From NCBI RefSeq assembly GCF_018224925.1, contig NZ_JAGTUF010000017.1, positions 24,186-74,880 on the forward strand: a stretch of DNA of 50,695 nucleotides. The letters are read 5' to 3'. The DNA comes from Magnetospirillum sulfuroxidans. GTDB taxonomy: Bacteria; Pseudomonadota; Alphaproteobacteria; Rhodospirillales; Magnetospirillaceae. Positions within the stretch are counted from its first letter, which is position 1; every line of letters begins with the position of its first letter. Below are positions 1 to 10,366 of this stretch, piece after piece. The notes beneath the pieces were generated by a model. The model did not search any database. It saw only the letters and a list, made by a program, of their open reading frames with translations, and was not told the origin of the DNA. Position numbers and translations under genes: made by a program.

Positions 1-546
1 GCGGCGGTCCCAATTATCCGAATATGTAAAAGCGGAAACCCGCCACCTTCGATTCATGACGATATCCCGGCTTCGCCGGGAAGGTGGCGGCGGTCCCAAT
101 TATCCGAATATGTAAAAGCGGAAACCCGCCACCTTCGATTCGTGACGATATCCCGGCTTCGCCAGGAAGGTGGCGGCGGTCCCAATTATCCGAATATGTA
201 AAAGCGGAAACCCGCCACCTTCGATTCATGACGATATCCCGGCTTCGCCAGGAAGGTGGCGGCGGTCCCCATTATCCGAATATGTAAAAGCGGAAACCCG
301 CCACCTTCGATTCGTGACGATATCCCGGCTTCGCCAGGACGGTGGCGGCGGCCCCCATTATCCGAATATGGAAAAGCGGAAACCCGCCACCTTCGATTCG
401 TGAGGATGTCCCGGCTTCGCCGGGAAGGTGGCGGCGGCCCCTATTATCCGAATATGTAAAAGCGGAAACCCGCCACCTTCGATTCGTGAGGATGTCCCGG
501 CTTCGCCGGGAAGGTGGCGGTGGCCCCATTATCCGAATATGGAAAA
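1..546. repeat. 86-bp tandem repeat array, six full copies plus a partial seventh
   Basis: Copies start at 1, 87, 173, 259, 345 and 431, and a partial copy runs from 517 to about 546. The array touches the window edge and probably continues to the left. Each unit has a spacer (…AATTATCCGAATATG…) followed by an interrupted inverted repeat: an outer arm CCGCCACCTTC pairs with GAAGGTGGCGG, and inside it CCCGGC-TTC-GCCGGG forms a small hairpin. The unit is not a multiple of three, so the apparent ORFs shift frame at every copy and are not coding. Copies differ at few positions: CAT/CGT in the loop, GCCGGG versus GCCAGG in the inner stem, TGT/TGG in the spacer. Copies 5 and 6 share changes that copies 1-3 lack, which suggests stepwise duplication. 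It is not a CRISPR array because there are no unique spacers. Confidence 0.95.
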
Positions 547-551
547 CAACG

Positions 552-585
552 ATCCCGCCGGATGGCTCTGGCGGGATTTTTGTTT
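552..585 (+). terminator. Intrinsic terminator after the repeat array
   Basis: An 8-bp GC-rich stem (ATCCCGCC at 552-559 with GGCGGGAT at 570-577) has a 10-nt loop and is followed by a T-rich run on the plus strand. It would end transcripts entering from the left through the repeat array, and it isolates them from the lipoprotein gene that follows. Confidence 0.75.
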
Positions 586-671
586 GTGCGTGGCACATCC
601 GGCTGAAATCGTTATTATGGATTTTTGCTCCGTGGACGCGGCTTGGCGTCCGTCAGAAGGCAAGGGTGACG

Positions 672-2405
672 ATGACGAGGTGGTGGAAGATGGCCACGAT
701 GCATTGGGCAGCGATGGCCATGATGGCCGGTGTGATGACAGCCTGCTCGCCGCAGGGTGCCCCTTCCAATCAGGGGCGCGACAACCGCCCGCCAGGGGGA
801 CTGACCAGCCATAGCGGATTGGGGGCTTTTCTGGCCGGGCGTCTGGCCCAGGGACAAGGCGACACCGACGATGCCGCGGATTTTTACGCTGCGGCCTTGG
901 CCAGCGATCCCGATAACGCCGATCTGTTACAGCGCACCTTTACCCTGATGGTGGCGGAAGGTCGGCTGGACAGCGCCATTCCCATGGCCCGACGCCTTCA
1001 GGATCTGGACGCCGAATCGGCGATGCCGGTTTTGGTCGCCGGCTTGGCCGATGTCCGTGGCGGTCTGTTGGGTCAGGCTGAAAGCCGCTTCGCCGGCCTG
1101 CCTCGGCGGGGACTTAACGGGTTGGTTGGGCCGTTGATGACAGCCTGGGCCTTGGCCGGCCAGGGACAGTACGAACCGGCCATCGCCGCCCTGGAACCAT
1201 TGTCGCAAACCAAGGGGTTCGCGGGCGTCAAAGCCTATCACGCGGCCCTGATCAATGATCTTGCCGGTCGGCCCGAAGCGGCCGAGGCCGGCTATGGCGA
1301 GGCTTTGTCCGGGCAATTGTCCATTCGCGGCATCGAAGCGGCGGGCAGCTTTTTTCAGCGCCACGGTCAGGCCGAGCGGGCCAAGGAATTGTACGACCGT
1401 TATCAACGCGAACATCCCGAAACCTTGCTGTTCGACGGCGCCTCCCTGCTGAAAGCCGGCCACGGCATCGCTCCGGCGGTGCCTGACGCCCAAGCCGGCA
1501 TGGCCGAGGCTTTGTTCGACGTCGCCACTTTGATGCGTCAAGGCAATGGCCAAGACGCCGCTATCGTTTTTTCCCGTCTGGCCTTGTACATGCGGGCGGA
1601 TTTTCCGCTGGCCGGCGCGGTGTTGGGGGACATGCTGTCGGCACAAGACCGCCGCGAGGCCGCCAACGCCGTCTATGGCGAGATTGCCCCGACGGCGGCC
1701 GCCCATGCCTATGGGCAATTACGCATCGCGGTGAACCTAGAGGAACTGGGCGACACCGCCTCTGCCTTGTCCCGTCTGGCCACGTTGGTCAAGGACCGCC
1801 CCGACAGCTTGGATCCGCTGGTGACCAAGGGCGACATCCTGCGGCGCAAAAAGCGCTTTGCCGAGGCGGCCGAAGCCTATGGCGAGGCCATCAATCGCGT
1901 CGGCGCCGATCTGTCGATGCAGCATTGGCCGCTGCTGTATAGCCGCGGCATCTGTCTGGAGCGGACCAAGCAATGGACCGGAGCCGAAGCCGATTTCAAA
2001 AAGGCGCTGGAGCTCAAGCCCGACCAGCCCGATGTGCTGAACTACCTTGGCTATACCTGGGTAGATGCCGGAATTAATCTGGAAGAAGGCCGGGCCATGC
2101 TGGAAAAGGCGGTTTCGCTGCGTCCGCGCGACGGCGCCGTCATCGACAGCCTGGGGTGGGCGCTGTATCGGCTGGGCGATTATCACAATGCGGTGAAATT
2201 TCTCGAACGCGCCGTTGAATTAAAGGCCGAGGACCCAACCCTCAACGACCATCTGGGCGACGCCTATTGGCAAGTCGGCCGCGTCTCCGAAGCCATGTTC
2301 CAATGGCAACGGGCCATGGGCCTGGACCCTGAACCGGAACAGATCGCGCCGTTGAAAGAAAAGCTGCGCAGCGGACAGGTGCCGGCCAATCCCGTGGTCA
2401 AGTGA
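672..2405 (+). CDS. TPR-repeat lipoprotein, probably envelope-anchored
   Basis: The protein is 577 residues from the ATG at 672; a GTG six bases upstream (666) is an equally possible start. The N-terminus is a short basic stretch, a hydrophobic segment and a lipobox-like MTAC, so it is probably a lipoprotein cleaved before Cys25. The rest is helical TPR-type repeats, clearest in the last third, where units with the W..LG-YA-YP spacing recur (residues about 380-560). TPR proteins of this kind serve as binding scaffolds; no catalytic motif is seen. Its stop overlaps the start of ispE (TGATG), so the two are probably translated together. Similar TPR-ispE pairs are familiar in Rhodospirillales, but the partner of this protein cannot be told from sequence. 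The longer reading frame upstream to 342 runs into the repeat array and is not believable. Confidence 0.85.
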   Translation: MTRWWKMATMHWAAMAMMAGVMTACSPQGAPSNQGRDNRPPGGLTSHSGLGAFLAGRLAQGQGDTDDAADFYAAALASDPDNADLLQRTFTLMVAEGRLDSAIPMARRLQDLDAESAMPVLVAGLADVRGGLLGQAESRFAGLPRRGLNGLVGPLMTAWALAGQGQYEPAIAALEPLSQTKGFAGVKAYHAALINDLAGRPEAAEAGYGEALSGQLSIRGIEAAGSFFQRHGQAERAKELYDRYQREHPETLLFDGASLLKAGHGIAPAVPDAQAGMAEALFDVATLMRQGNGQDAAIVFSRLALYMRADFPLAGAVLGDMLSAQDRREAANAVYGEIAPTAAAHAYGQLRIAVNLEELGDTASALSRLATLVKDRPDSLDPLVTKGDILRRKKRFAEAAEAYGEAINRVGADLSMQHWPLLYSRGICLERTKQWTGAEADFKKALELKPDQPDVLNYLGYTWVDAGINLEEGRAMLEKAVSLRPRDGAVIDSLGWALYRLGDYHNAVKFLERAVELKAEDPTLNDHLGDAYWQVGRVSEAMFQWQRAMGLDPEPEQIAPLKEKLRSGQVPANPVVK

Positions 2406-3268
2406 TGTCCGGGCTCAGCGTCGAGGCCTGGGCCAAGGTCAATCTGTACCTGCACGTCACTGGCCGGCGCGATGATGGCTATCACCTGCTGGATTCGCTG
2501 GTGGCTTTCGCCGGGATCGGCGACACCATCACCGTGTCGCCTTCTTCGGCGTTGTCCTTGACCGTCGACGGGCCAACCGCGGCCCGGTTAGACGTCGATG
2601 ACGACAATATCGTGCTGCGCGCCGCCCGCGCCCTGGCCCAAGCGGCGGGGCGCCCGCCCCAGGCTCATCTTCATCTGACCAAGCGCCTGCCGGTTGCCGC
2701 CGGCATTGGCGGCGGCTCCGCCGACGCTGCGGCCACCCTGCGGGCGCTGTCGCGGTTGTGGGGGGTGCGGCTGGCTCCGGCGGCGTTACACGCCCTGGCG
2801 CTGTCTCTGGGGGCCGATGTGCCGGTCTGTCTGCGCGGCCGGCCAACCCGAATGTCGGGTATTGGCGAGACCTTGGCCGATGCGCCGAGCTTGCCGCCGG
2901 CTTGGGTGGTGCTGGTCAATCCGCTGATTGGTTTGTCGACGCCGGCGGTGTTCAAAGCCCGCCAGGGCTGTTTTTCCGACCCCATGCCGCTGGAAAGCCG
3001 GCCCGCCGACGCGGCGGCGTTGGCGCGGATGCTGGCGGCGCGGGATAATGATCTCAGTGCCGCCGCCATTTCCTTAGTGCCTGAAATCGCGGTGATCTTG
3101 ACGGCGCTGAACCGGGATGGATGCCTGTTGGCGCGCATGTCGGGCAGTGGCGCCACTTGCTTTGGTCTGTTCCCCGATCCGGCGGCGGCGGCGGCGGCGG
3201 CGGCGGCGATTGCCGCTGATTATCCCGCTTGGTGGATCAAATCAGCGTCATTGATTTCCAGCACTTGA
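2405..3268 (+). CDS. ispE: 4-diphosphocytidyl-2-C-methyl-D-erythritol kinase
   Basis: IspE phosphorylates CDP-methylerythritol with ATP in the non-mevalonate (MEP) isoprenoid pathway. Its GHMP-kinase features are all present: N-terminal AKVNLYLHVTGRRDDGYH with Lys11, the glycine-rich ATP loop PVAAGIGGGSADAA at residues 96-109, catalytic Asp138 in GADVPV, and a C-terminal MSGSGATCFGLF. The length of 287 residues is normal for the family. The ATG at 2405 overlaps the upstream stop codon; a GTG at 2402 is the alternative. An alanine run near the C-terminus comes from a (GGC)n-like stretch around 3180-3210, which may be prone to slippage. tRNA-Gln follows 38 bases later. Confidence 0.97.
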   Translation: MSGLSVEAWAKVNLYLHVTGRRDDGYHLLDSLVAFAGIGDTITVSPSSALSLTVDGPTAARLDVDDDNIVLRAARALAQAAGRPPQAHLHLTKRLPVAAGIGGGSADAAATLRALSRLWGVRLAPAALHALALSLGADVPVCLRGRPTRMSGIGETLADAPSLPPAWVVLVNPLIGLSTPAVFKARQGCFSDPMPLESRPADAAALARMLAARDNDLSAAAISLVPEIAVILTALNRDGCLLARMSGSGATCFGLFPDPAAAAAAAAAIAADYPAWWIKSASLISST

Positions 3269-3306
3269 ATCATGGCGCAGTTCCTACTATGGTGCGGCCC
3301 CGCTGT

Positions 3307-3381
3307 TGGGGCGTAGCCAAGCGGTAAGGCAGCGGTTTTTGGTACCGCCATTCGGAGGTTCGATCCCTCCCGCCCCAGCCA
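3307..3381 (+). tRNA. tRNA-Gln (anticodon UUG)
   Basis: A complete 75-nt cloverleaf. The acceptor stem TGGGGCG pairs perfectly with CGCCCCA, the anticodon stem GCGGT/ACCGC encloses loop TTTTGGT with anticodon TTG, and the T-arm is GGAGG-TTCGATC-CCTCC. The discriminator base is G and the CCA end is encoded. It reads CAA (and CAG by wobble) glutamine codons. It lies on the same strand as ispE and could be part of the same transcript or have its own promoter. Confidence 0.97.
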
Positions 3382-3538
3382 AGCCTTTTACAGGGTGTGC
3401 GTCTTTTCATGGACGCGGTGAGCGCCCGAAAGGCACTTCCCGAATATTTTACAGCTTAGCTCCGCGCGACATCCGGTGCGGATAGGCATTTCAGCCCTGG
3501 CACCACGATGCCGTGGCCCGACTGATCGCGGAGAGTAG

Positions 3539-3940
3539 ATGCAAAAAATCGATAAGCGCGGCAAGAACAAGGCCGTTGCCGGCTTTGGCGAGCGCATGAA
3601 CACCGCCGCCGCTGCCAAAAAGGCGCTGGTGGCGTCCTATCTGGCCAACAAGGTTGATGTTAACGACCCGGCTTTTATCGAGCAGCAGGCTGCCCGTCAG
3701 GCCGCCGCCGCCGCTCGGGCTGAACGCGACGCGCAACGCAAGGCGGAAAAGCTGGCGGCTCAGGCTCAGGCCGTGGCCGATCGCAAGGCGGCGCAGGAAG
3801 CAGCCGAGGCGCAGGCCATCGCCGAACAAGCCGCGCGCGAGGCTGCGGCCATCGAAGAGGCCGAGGCTTTGGTCGCCCTGGAAGCCCAGCGCAAGGCAGC
3901 CCGTGACGCCCGCTACGCCGCTCGCAAGGCGCGTAAATAA
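3539..3940 (+). CDS. Ala/Arg-rich helical protein, DUF6481-like
   Basis: A 133-residue, highly charged, alanine-rich protein. The first 45 residues carry a conserved-looking segment (GFGERMNTAAAAKKALVASY); the remainder is a long predicted helix or coiled coil of A/E/R/K/Q ending in ARDARYAARKARK. That ending and the 'AAAAKKAL' segment match my memory of the alphaproteobacterial DUF6481 family, whose function is unknown. GGAGAG at 3530-3535 lies four bases before the ATG at 3539 and can serve as ribosome site. The basic C-terminus would permit nucleic-acid binding, but that is a guess. A minus-strand ORF over the same DNA is a codon-bias shadow. Confidence 0.7.
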   Translation: MQKIDKRGKNKAVAGFGERMNTAAAAKKALVASYLANKVDVNDPAFIEQQAARQAAAAARAERDAQRKAEKLAAQAQAVADRKAAQEAAEAQAIAEQAAREAAAIEEAEALVALEAQRKAARDARYAARKARK

Positions 3941-3945
3941 TTCGA

Positions 3946-3981
3946 CAAGCCCCGATGCATGCATTGCTGCATTGGGGCTTG
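3946..3981 (+). terminator. Stem-loop just after the DUF6481-like gene
   Basis: Fourteen-base arms (3946-3959 and 3968-3981) pair with a single G:T wobble around an 8-base loop, starting six bases past the stop codon. A strong T-tract is missing, so it may be a 3'-end stabiliser or weak terminator rather than a classic intrinsic terminator. Confidence 0.45.
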
Positions 3982-4092
3982 GTTTGACAGGGGGCGGAAA
4001 AGTCCCCCTGTGCATCTCGTCATGCCCGCGCAGGCGCATATCCGCTTTTGGCGGGTATTGTGGACATCGTGCAGGCGTTTTCACTCAGGTGA

Positions 4093-4145
4093 GAATCGAA
4101 AAAGCCGCGTTGATCGTTTCCCGATCAACGCGGCTTTTTCGATTC
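4093..4145. terminator. Bidirectional terminator with a perfect 24-bp stem
   Basis: The arms at 4093-4116 and 4122-4145 are perfect reverse complements around a 5-base loop. The stem contains AAAAAGCCGCG and its complement CGCGGCTTTTT, so a GC-rich core is followed by a T-tract on each strand. It sits between the plus-strand Ala-rich gene and the minus-strand helicase gene, exactly where a terminator for both converging transcripts is expected. The stem is unusually long. Confidence 0.85.
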
Positions 4146-4270
4146 CAGACCAAGACTTCAGCAGCCTCGGCCCATTTCAATACGGGTAAAGCTTCTCATC
4201 ACCCCACCGGTATCCGGCCACCATTACGGTGGCGGCCGGACCGACACGGCGAGAGTAAGTCAGCGGCCGA

Positions 4271-6082
4271 TTACGTGGCGCTGTTCGGTCGGCCCTTGGG
4301 CTTGGGCTGCCATTGCTTTTTCGGCGCCGACGGATCGGCCCGGCGCGGCGGCGGACGCGGTCCCCGCGATTCCGGGCGCTCGGCCTCGGCATGAGCGCCC
4401 TCGGCCAGCGGTTCAATGCGGACATCGCGCCGTTCGATCTGCCCGATCGCCGCCTGGAAACGCTCGGCAACAGCGGCGTCGATCTCGAACTTGGTTTCGC
4501 GTTCGAAAATACGGATCGAGCCGATTTCTTGTTTGGTGATCTTGCCGTGACGGCAGATCATCGGGATCAGCCACCGCGGATCGGCGTCCTTTTGCCGGCC
4601 GATATTGAGGCGGAACCACTTGCTGGGGCCGGGCAGCCCGCTGGGACGTTCGCCCCGCTGCTCACGCGGTTCACGCGGTTCACGTTGTTCCCGCGGGGCG
4701 CGGGCGTCGCGGGCGGTTGGGGCGGGAGCGCCGGAACCGGGATCGAACACCTCTTCGGCCGCCGGCAATTGCGCTTGGTACATGCGCACCAGGGCGGCGG
4801 CGATCTCTTCCGGCGACCGTTGGGCCAGCAGAGCCTTGGCCATGGCCAGATCGTCCTCGGACGGATCGGCGGCGATCAGCGGGCTTTGCAGCAGGCGTTC
4901 CTGATCCAGTTTGCGGATGTCGTCAGCCGAAGGCGGACCGCTCCACACCGCTTGGACGCCGATCGTTTGCAGCAGCATTTCCGCCTTACGACGGCGCGAG
5001 AATTGCACCAGCATGACGCTGACGCCCTTGCGCCCGGCCCGGCCGGTGCGGCCGCTGCGATGCTGCAAGGTGGCGCCGTTTTGCGGCAATTCGGCATGGA
5101 TGACCAAGCCGATATTGGGCAGATCGATACCGCGTGCCGCCACGTCGGTGGCGACGCAGACGCGAGCACGGCCGTCACGCAGGGCTTGCAACGATTGGTT
5201 CCGCTCGTTCTGGCCTAATTCACCCGACAGGGCGACGGCGGTAAAGCCGCGTTCCAGCAAGATGGCTTGCAGATGGCGGACTGAATCACGGGTATTGCAA
5301 AACACCAGGGCGGCCGGCGATTCAACATAGCGCAGCACGTTGACGACAGCGTGCTCGATTTCATTGGGGGCGACGCGGATGGCCCGATATTCAATATCGG
5401 CATGACCGTGCTGCCCGGCCGAGACGGCAATGCGCCAAGCATCCCGCTGATAGCGCTTGGCCATGGCGATGATCATCTTGGGCAGGGTCGCCGAGAACAA
5501 AAGGGTGCGGCGCTGCTGCGGCGTCGCTTCCAAAATGAACTCCAAATCCTCGCGGAAGCCCAGATCCAGCATTTCATCGGCTTCGTCCAGCACCACCGCC
5601 CGCAGCTTCGAGGTGCGCAAGCCGCCGCGTTCCAAGTGATCGCGCAAGCGGCCGGGCGTGCCGACGACGATATGGGCGCCGCGTCCCAGCATGCGCTGTT
5701 CGGCGCGCGAATCCATGCCGCCGACGCAAGATACCACCTGTCCGCCGGCATGCTGATACAGCCAAGTCAGTTCGCGCTGTACCTGCAAGGCCAGTTCGCG
5801 GGTGGGGGCGACGATCAGGGCCAGCGGCTCGCCGGCCGGCTCCAGGGTGAAGTTCTCGCCCAGCAAGGTGTTGGCGATGGCCAAACCGAAGGCAACGGTC
5901 TTGCCCGAACCGGTCTGGGCCGAAACCAGCAAGTCGCGGTCGCGGGCGGCGGGATCAAGAACCGCCGTCTGAACAGAGGTCAAATCGGTATAGCTGCGCT
6001 CGGTCAGCGCCTGGGTGAGCGGATGGCCCGCCGGGAAAAAGTCCATGGGAGGAACGATGCTTTCATTGCGTTTGCAGGTCAT
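4271..6082 (-). CDS. DEAD-box ATP-dependent RNA helicase with DbpA-type RNA-binding domain
   Basis: A 603-residue helicase that remodels structured RNA. Visible motifs: Q-motif region (TDLTSVQ, 32-38), Walker A AQTGSGKT (55-62), PTREL (93-97), TPGR (142-145), DEAD (166-169), SAT (197-199) and the arginine-finger motif HRSGRTGRAG (341-350). A linker rich in R/E/P (455-480) leads to a domain at 488-562 with the DbpA RNA-binding pattern (FRLNIGRQ, then KITKQEIGSIRIF). This architecture is that of the CsdA/DeaD branch, which acts in ribosome assembly and cold growth. A basic, low-complexity tail follows. The family-typical start may be the Met at 6046 (MDFFPAGHP), 12 residues downstream; neither start has a clear Shine-Dalgarno. 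The gene is transcribed alone, towards the bidirectional terminator. Confidence 0.95.
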   Translation of the reverse strand: MTCKRNESIVPPMDFFPAGHPLTQALTERSYTDLTSVQTAVLDPAARDRDLLVSAQTGSGKTVAFGLAIANTLLGENFTLEPAGEPLALIVAPTRELALQVQRELTWLYQHAGGQVVSCVGGMDSRAEQRMLGRGAHIVVGTPGRLRDHLERGGLRTSKLRAVVLDEADEMLDLGFREDLEFILEATPQQRRTLLFSATLPKMIIAMAKRYQRDAWRIAVSAGQHGHADIEYRAIRVAPNEIEHAVVNVLRYVESPAALVFCNTRDSVRHLQAILLERGFTAVALSGELGQNERNQSLQALRDGRARVCVATDVAARGIDLPNIGLVIHAELPQNGATLQHRSGRTGRAGRKGVSVMLVQFSRRRKAEMLLQTIGVQAVWSGPPSADDIRKLDQERLLQSPLIAADPSEDDLAMAKALLAQRSPEEIAAALVRMYQAQLPAAEEVFDPGSGAPAPTARDARAPREQREPREPREQRGERPSGLPGPSKWFRLNIGRQKDADPRWLIPMICRHGKITKQEIGSIRIFERETKFEIDAAVAERFQAAIGQIERRDVRIEPLAEGAHAEAERPESRGPRPPPRRADPSAPKKQWQPKPKGRPNSAT

Positions 6083-6340
6083 CGGCCCGGTACGGGCAGT
6101 GGTTCCGCGCTGTCACGGTCGGCCGATAGGGGTGAAATAACACGATTCCATCGCCGATTACCTCAAGAATGACGGTGCAAGGCTAATTCCCATGCTGGTT
6201 TTTGACATCCGCCGCCGTCGCCACCGTCGCCAGCCCCCCGCATGGGCCTGCCGACAGCCAGGATTCCCCGCCGGCCCCCTTGAATCGAATGATACGAATC
6301 ATATATGGTTCATACTTTCCACTGTTGCGGCGAGGATCCG

Positions 6341-6547
6341 ATGGGGATTGTGAAAATTGACGACGATCTGCACGAGGAGGTCCGCCGCGCCAGCACGGTT
6401 ATGTGCCGGTCAATCAATGCCCAGGCCGAGTTCTGGATAAAAATCGGAATGCTTGCCGAGGCCAATCCGACCCTGTCCTGCAACGAGATCATGAAAATGC
6501 AGTTGGCAGAAGCGCGAATCCGCGTGGCAGAGACGTTGGTCGCCTGA
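6341..6547 (+). CDS. ParD-like antitoxin-type protein
   Basis: A 68-residue protein starting MGIVKIDDDLHEEVRRAS. The GAGGA at 6332-6336 sets the start at 6341 rather than at an upstream GTG/ATG (6305). The pattern of a short N-terminal strand followed by two helices (residues 6-22 and 25-38, with SINAQAEFWIKIGMLAEANP) matches my knowledge of the ParD_like family (PF11903), a ribbon-helix-helix-type group annotated as antitoxins by similarity. No ParE/RelE toxin gene is next to it. Instead the stop codon is one base away from the start of a methionine aminopeptidase gene, so the two are co-translated. Role: probably a small DNA-binding regulator and/or binding partner of the peptidase; neither is shown. 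Confidence 0.75.
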   Translation: MGIVKIDDDLHEEVRRASTVMCRSINAQAEFWIKIGMLAEANPTLSCNEIMKMQLAEARIRVAETLVA

Positions 6548-6548
6548 A

Positions 6549-7307
6549 ATGGTCAAGACCGCCGACGAGCTGGCGCTCATGCGCCTGTCCGGCAAGTTGC
6601 TTGCGTCAGTCTTCGAGATGCTGGACAGGCTGGATTTTGTCGGGATGTCGACCATGCAGGTCAATGACCTGGTCGACCAATTCATCACCGTTGACATTGG
6701 CGCGCGGCCGGCAAGCAAAGGACAATACGGCTTCAAATATGTCCTGAATTGCTCGATCAACCATGTTGTCTGCCACGGCGTGCCCGATTCGGGCACGATC
6801 ATCGGGGATGGCGACATCATCAATCTCGACATCACCCTGGAAAAGAACGGCTTCATCGCGGATTCAAGCAAGACCTATCTTGTCGGCAATGCTCCGCCGG
6901 CCGCGCGGCGGCTGGTGCGGGTCGCGCAAGAAGCCATGTGGAAAGGCATAAAACAGGTGCGGCCCGGAGCGCATCTGGGCGATATCGGTTTCGCCATCGA
7001 ACGCCATGCCAAAAAGAACGGCTATTGCGTCGTACGGGAATATTGCGGGCATGGGATCGGCCGCAAGATGCACGAGGACCCCCACGTGCTCAATTTCGGT
7101 CGCCCCGGAACCGGCCTGAAATTAAAGCCGGGCATGGTGTTCACCATCGAGCCGATGGTCAATCAAGGGAGCGGGATGGTTTCGACCGACCCGGACGGAT
7201 GGACGGTTGTCACCCAGGACCGGAAGCTTTCCGCACAATTCGAGCACACTGTCGCGGTTACCGCAGAGGGCGTCGAGGTGCTGACCTTGCGCGGCGATGG
7301 AACCTGA
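6549..7307 (+). CDS. map: Type I methionine aminopeptidase, divergent paralogue
   Basis: A 252-residue metallopeptidase that removes the N-terminal Met from nascent proteins. All metal and catalytic residues of the family are present: His76 (HGVP), Asp94 (NLDIT), Asp105, His168 (GHGIG), Glu201 (TIEP) and Glu232 (FEHT), plus His175. It should therefore be active. The substrate-pocket loop differs from housekeeping MetAPs: GFIADSSKTYLVG replaces the usual G-[YF]-H-G-D-T-S pattern, and FKYVLNCSINH stands where KSxCTSVNH is common. It begins one base after the ParD-like stop codon with no clear ribosome site of its own, so it depends on translation of that gene. It is probably a second, accessory MetAP; whether the genome has a housekeeping copy elsewhere cannot be seen here. 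Confidence 0.93.
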   Translation: MVKTADELALMRLSGKLLASVFEMLDRLDFVGMSTMQVNDLVDQFITVDIGARPASKGQYGFKYVLNCSINHVVCHGVPDSGTIIGDGDIINLDITLEKNGFIADSSKTYLVGNAPPAARRLVRVAQEAMWKGIKQVRPGAHLGDIGFAIERHAKKNGYCVVREYCGHGIGRKMHEDPHVLNFGRPGTGLKLKPGMVFTIEPMVNQGSGMVSTDPDGWTVVTQDRKLSAQFEHTVAVTAEGVEVLTLRGDGT

Positions 7308-7335
7308 TCGCACTCGTTCGAGTGTCCCGGACTAT

Positions 7336-7377
7336 GGGCAATATCAGCGGCGCCACCAGGCACCGCTGATATTGCCC
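7336..7377. terminator. 15-bp perfect hairpin between map and yjdM
   Basis: The arms 7336-7350 and 7363-7377 are perfect reverse complements with a 12-base loop, lying between the convergent map (+) and yjdM (-) genes. There is no T-tract on either strand, so it could stop transcription weakly or protect the 3' ends of both mRNAs. Confidence 0.5.
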
Positions 7378-7398
7378 AAGCTCTGTCGCCAACAGGGC

Positions 7399-7743
7399 TT
7401 AGGCTTTCTTCACGAACTCTGACTTCAGATTCATGGCGCCGATGCCGTCGATTTTGCAGGCGATATTATGTCCATCGGTGGCGTCGACCAGACGGATACC
7501 CTTGACCTTGGTTCCGCCCTTGACCACCAGGGACGACCCCTTGACCTTAAGGTCCTTGATCACGGTGACGCTATCGCCATCGGCCAGCATGTTGCCGTTG
7601 GCATCGCGCACGCCCTCGGCCTCGGCGCCAGCGGCATCGGCTTCGGGGTTCCATTCATGGGCGCATTCCGGGCAAACCCACAGGTTGCCATCATGGTAAG
7701 CGTGTTCAGAGTTGCACTGAGGGCACTTCAAGCCATTGTCCAT
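7399..7743 (-). CDS. yjdM: Zinc-ribbon protein YjdM (PhnA family)
   Basis: A 114-residue cytoplasmic protein. Four cysteines in two CPxC-type knuckles (Cys7, Cys10, Cys24, Cys27) form a zinc ribbon, followed by a conserved PhnA domain with [17 protein letters not shown] and KGTKVK-type motifs. The family was once called alkylphosphonate-utilisation protein PhnA, but E. coli YjdM is not phosphonoacetate hydrolase and its role is not settled. Length and motifs are full and typical. It is a single-gene unit. Confidence 0.93.
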   Translation of the reverse strand: MDNGLKCPQCNSEHAYHDGNLWVCPECAHEWNPEADAAGAEAEGVRDANGNMLADGDSVTVIKDLKVKGSSLVVKGGTKVKGIRLVDATDGHNIACKIDGIGAMNLKSEFVKKA

Positions 7744-7841
7744 TGTTTACCTCGTCGATTGTGGCGAGATACTAATGCACTGGCGGATGCAGAGGAATCA
7801 TAAGCTTGGCTTGGCTGGAAATAGCGTGCGCCATCGCGCTG

Positions 7842-7922
7842 TCAGCCGCTGCGGACCTCGGTGAGAAAGGTGCCCACTTGCGCGGTCAGGGCGACGGCGT
7901 CCCACAAAGCTTGGGCAACCAT
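7842..7922 (-). pseudogene. Possible remnant of a chemoreceptor C-terminus
   Basis: Immediately after the gyrB stop, a 26-codon open frame reads MVAQALWDAVALTAQVGTFL and ends TEVRSG. The pattern L...A..L..QVG.FL.EVR is that of the last 20 residues of alphaproteobacterial methyl-accepting chemotaxis proteins; compare the end of the receptor at 18956-20695. There is no upstream chemoreceptor sequence, so if real this is a decayed remnant. It may also be chance. The rest of 7744-7927 holds nothing else I can identify. Confidence 0.2.
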
Positions 7923-7927
7923 AAACT

Positions 7928-10366
<2,439 letters not shown>

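Noticed and set aside
1-546. CRISPR array
   Set aside because: The whole 86-bp unit is repeated with only point differences; there are no unique spacers between repeats and no cas genes nearby.
84-598. Overlapping ORFs of about 67-108 codons across the left array on both strands
   Set aside because: They recur every 86 bp because of the tandem repeat; 86 is not a multiple of three, and no ribosome site or protein family supports them.
3491-4084. 197-codon minus-strand ORF opposite the Ala-rich gene
   Set aside because: The plus-strand frame has the DUF6481-like pattern and a usable ribosome site; the minus frame is its shadow and would cross the 3946-3981 hairpin.
6305-6547. ParE/RelE toxin gene next to the ParD-like gene
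   Set aside because: All frames from 6083 to 7398 were read; only the MetAP follows, and no toxin-like small protein is present.
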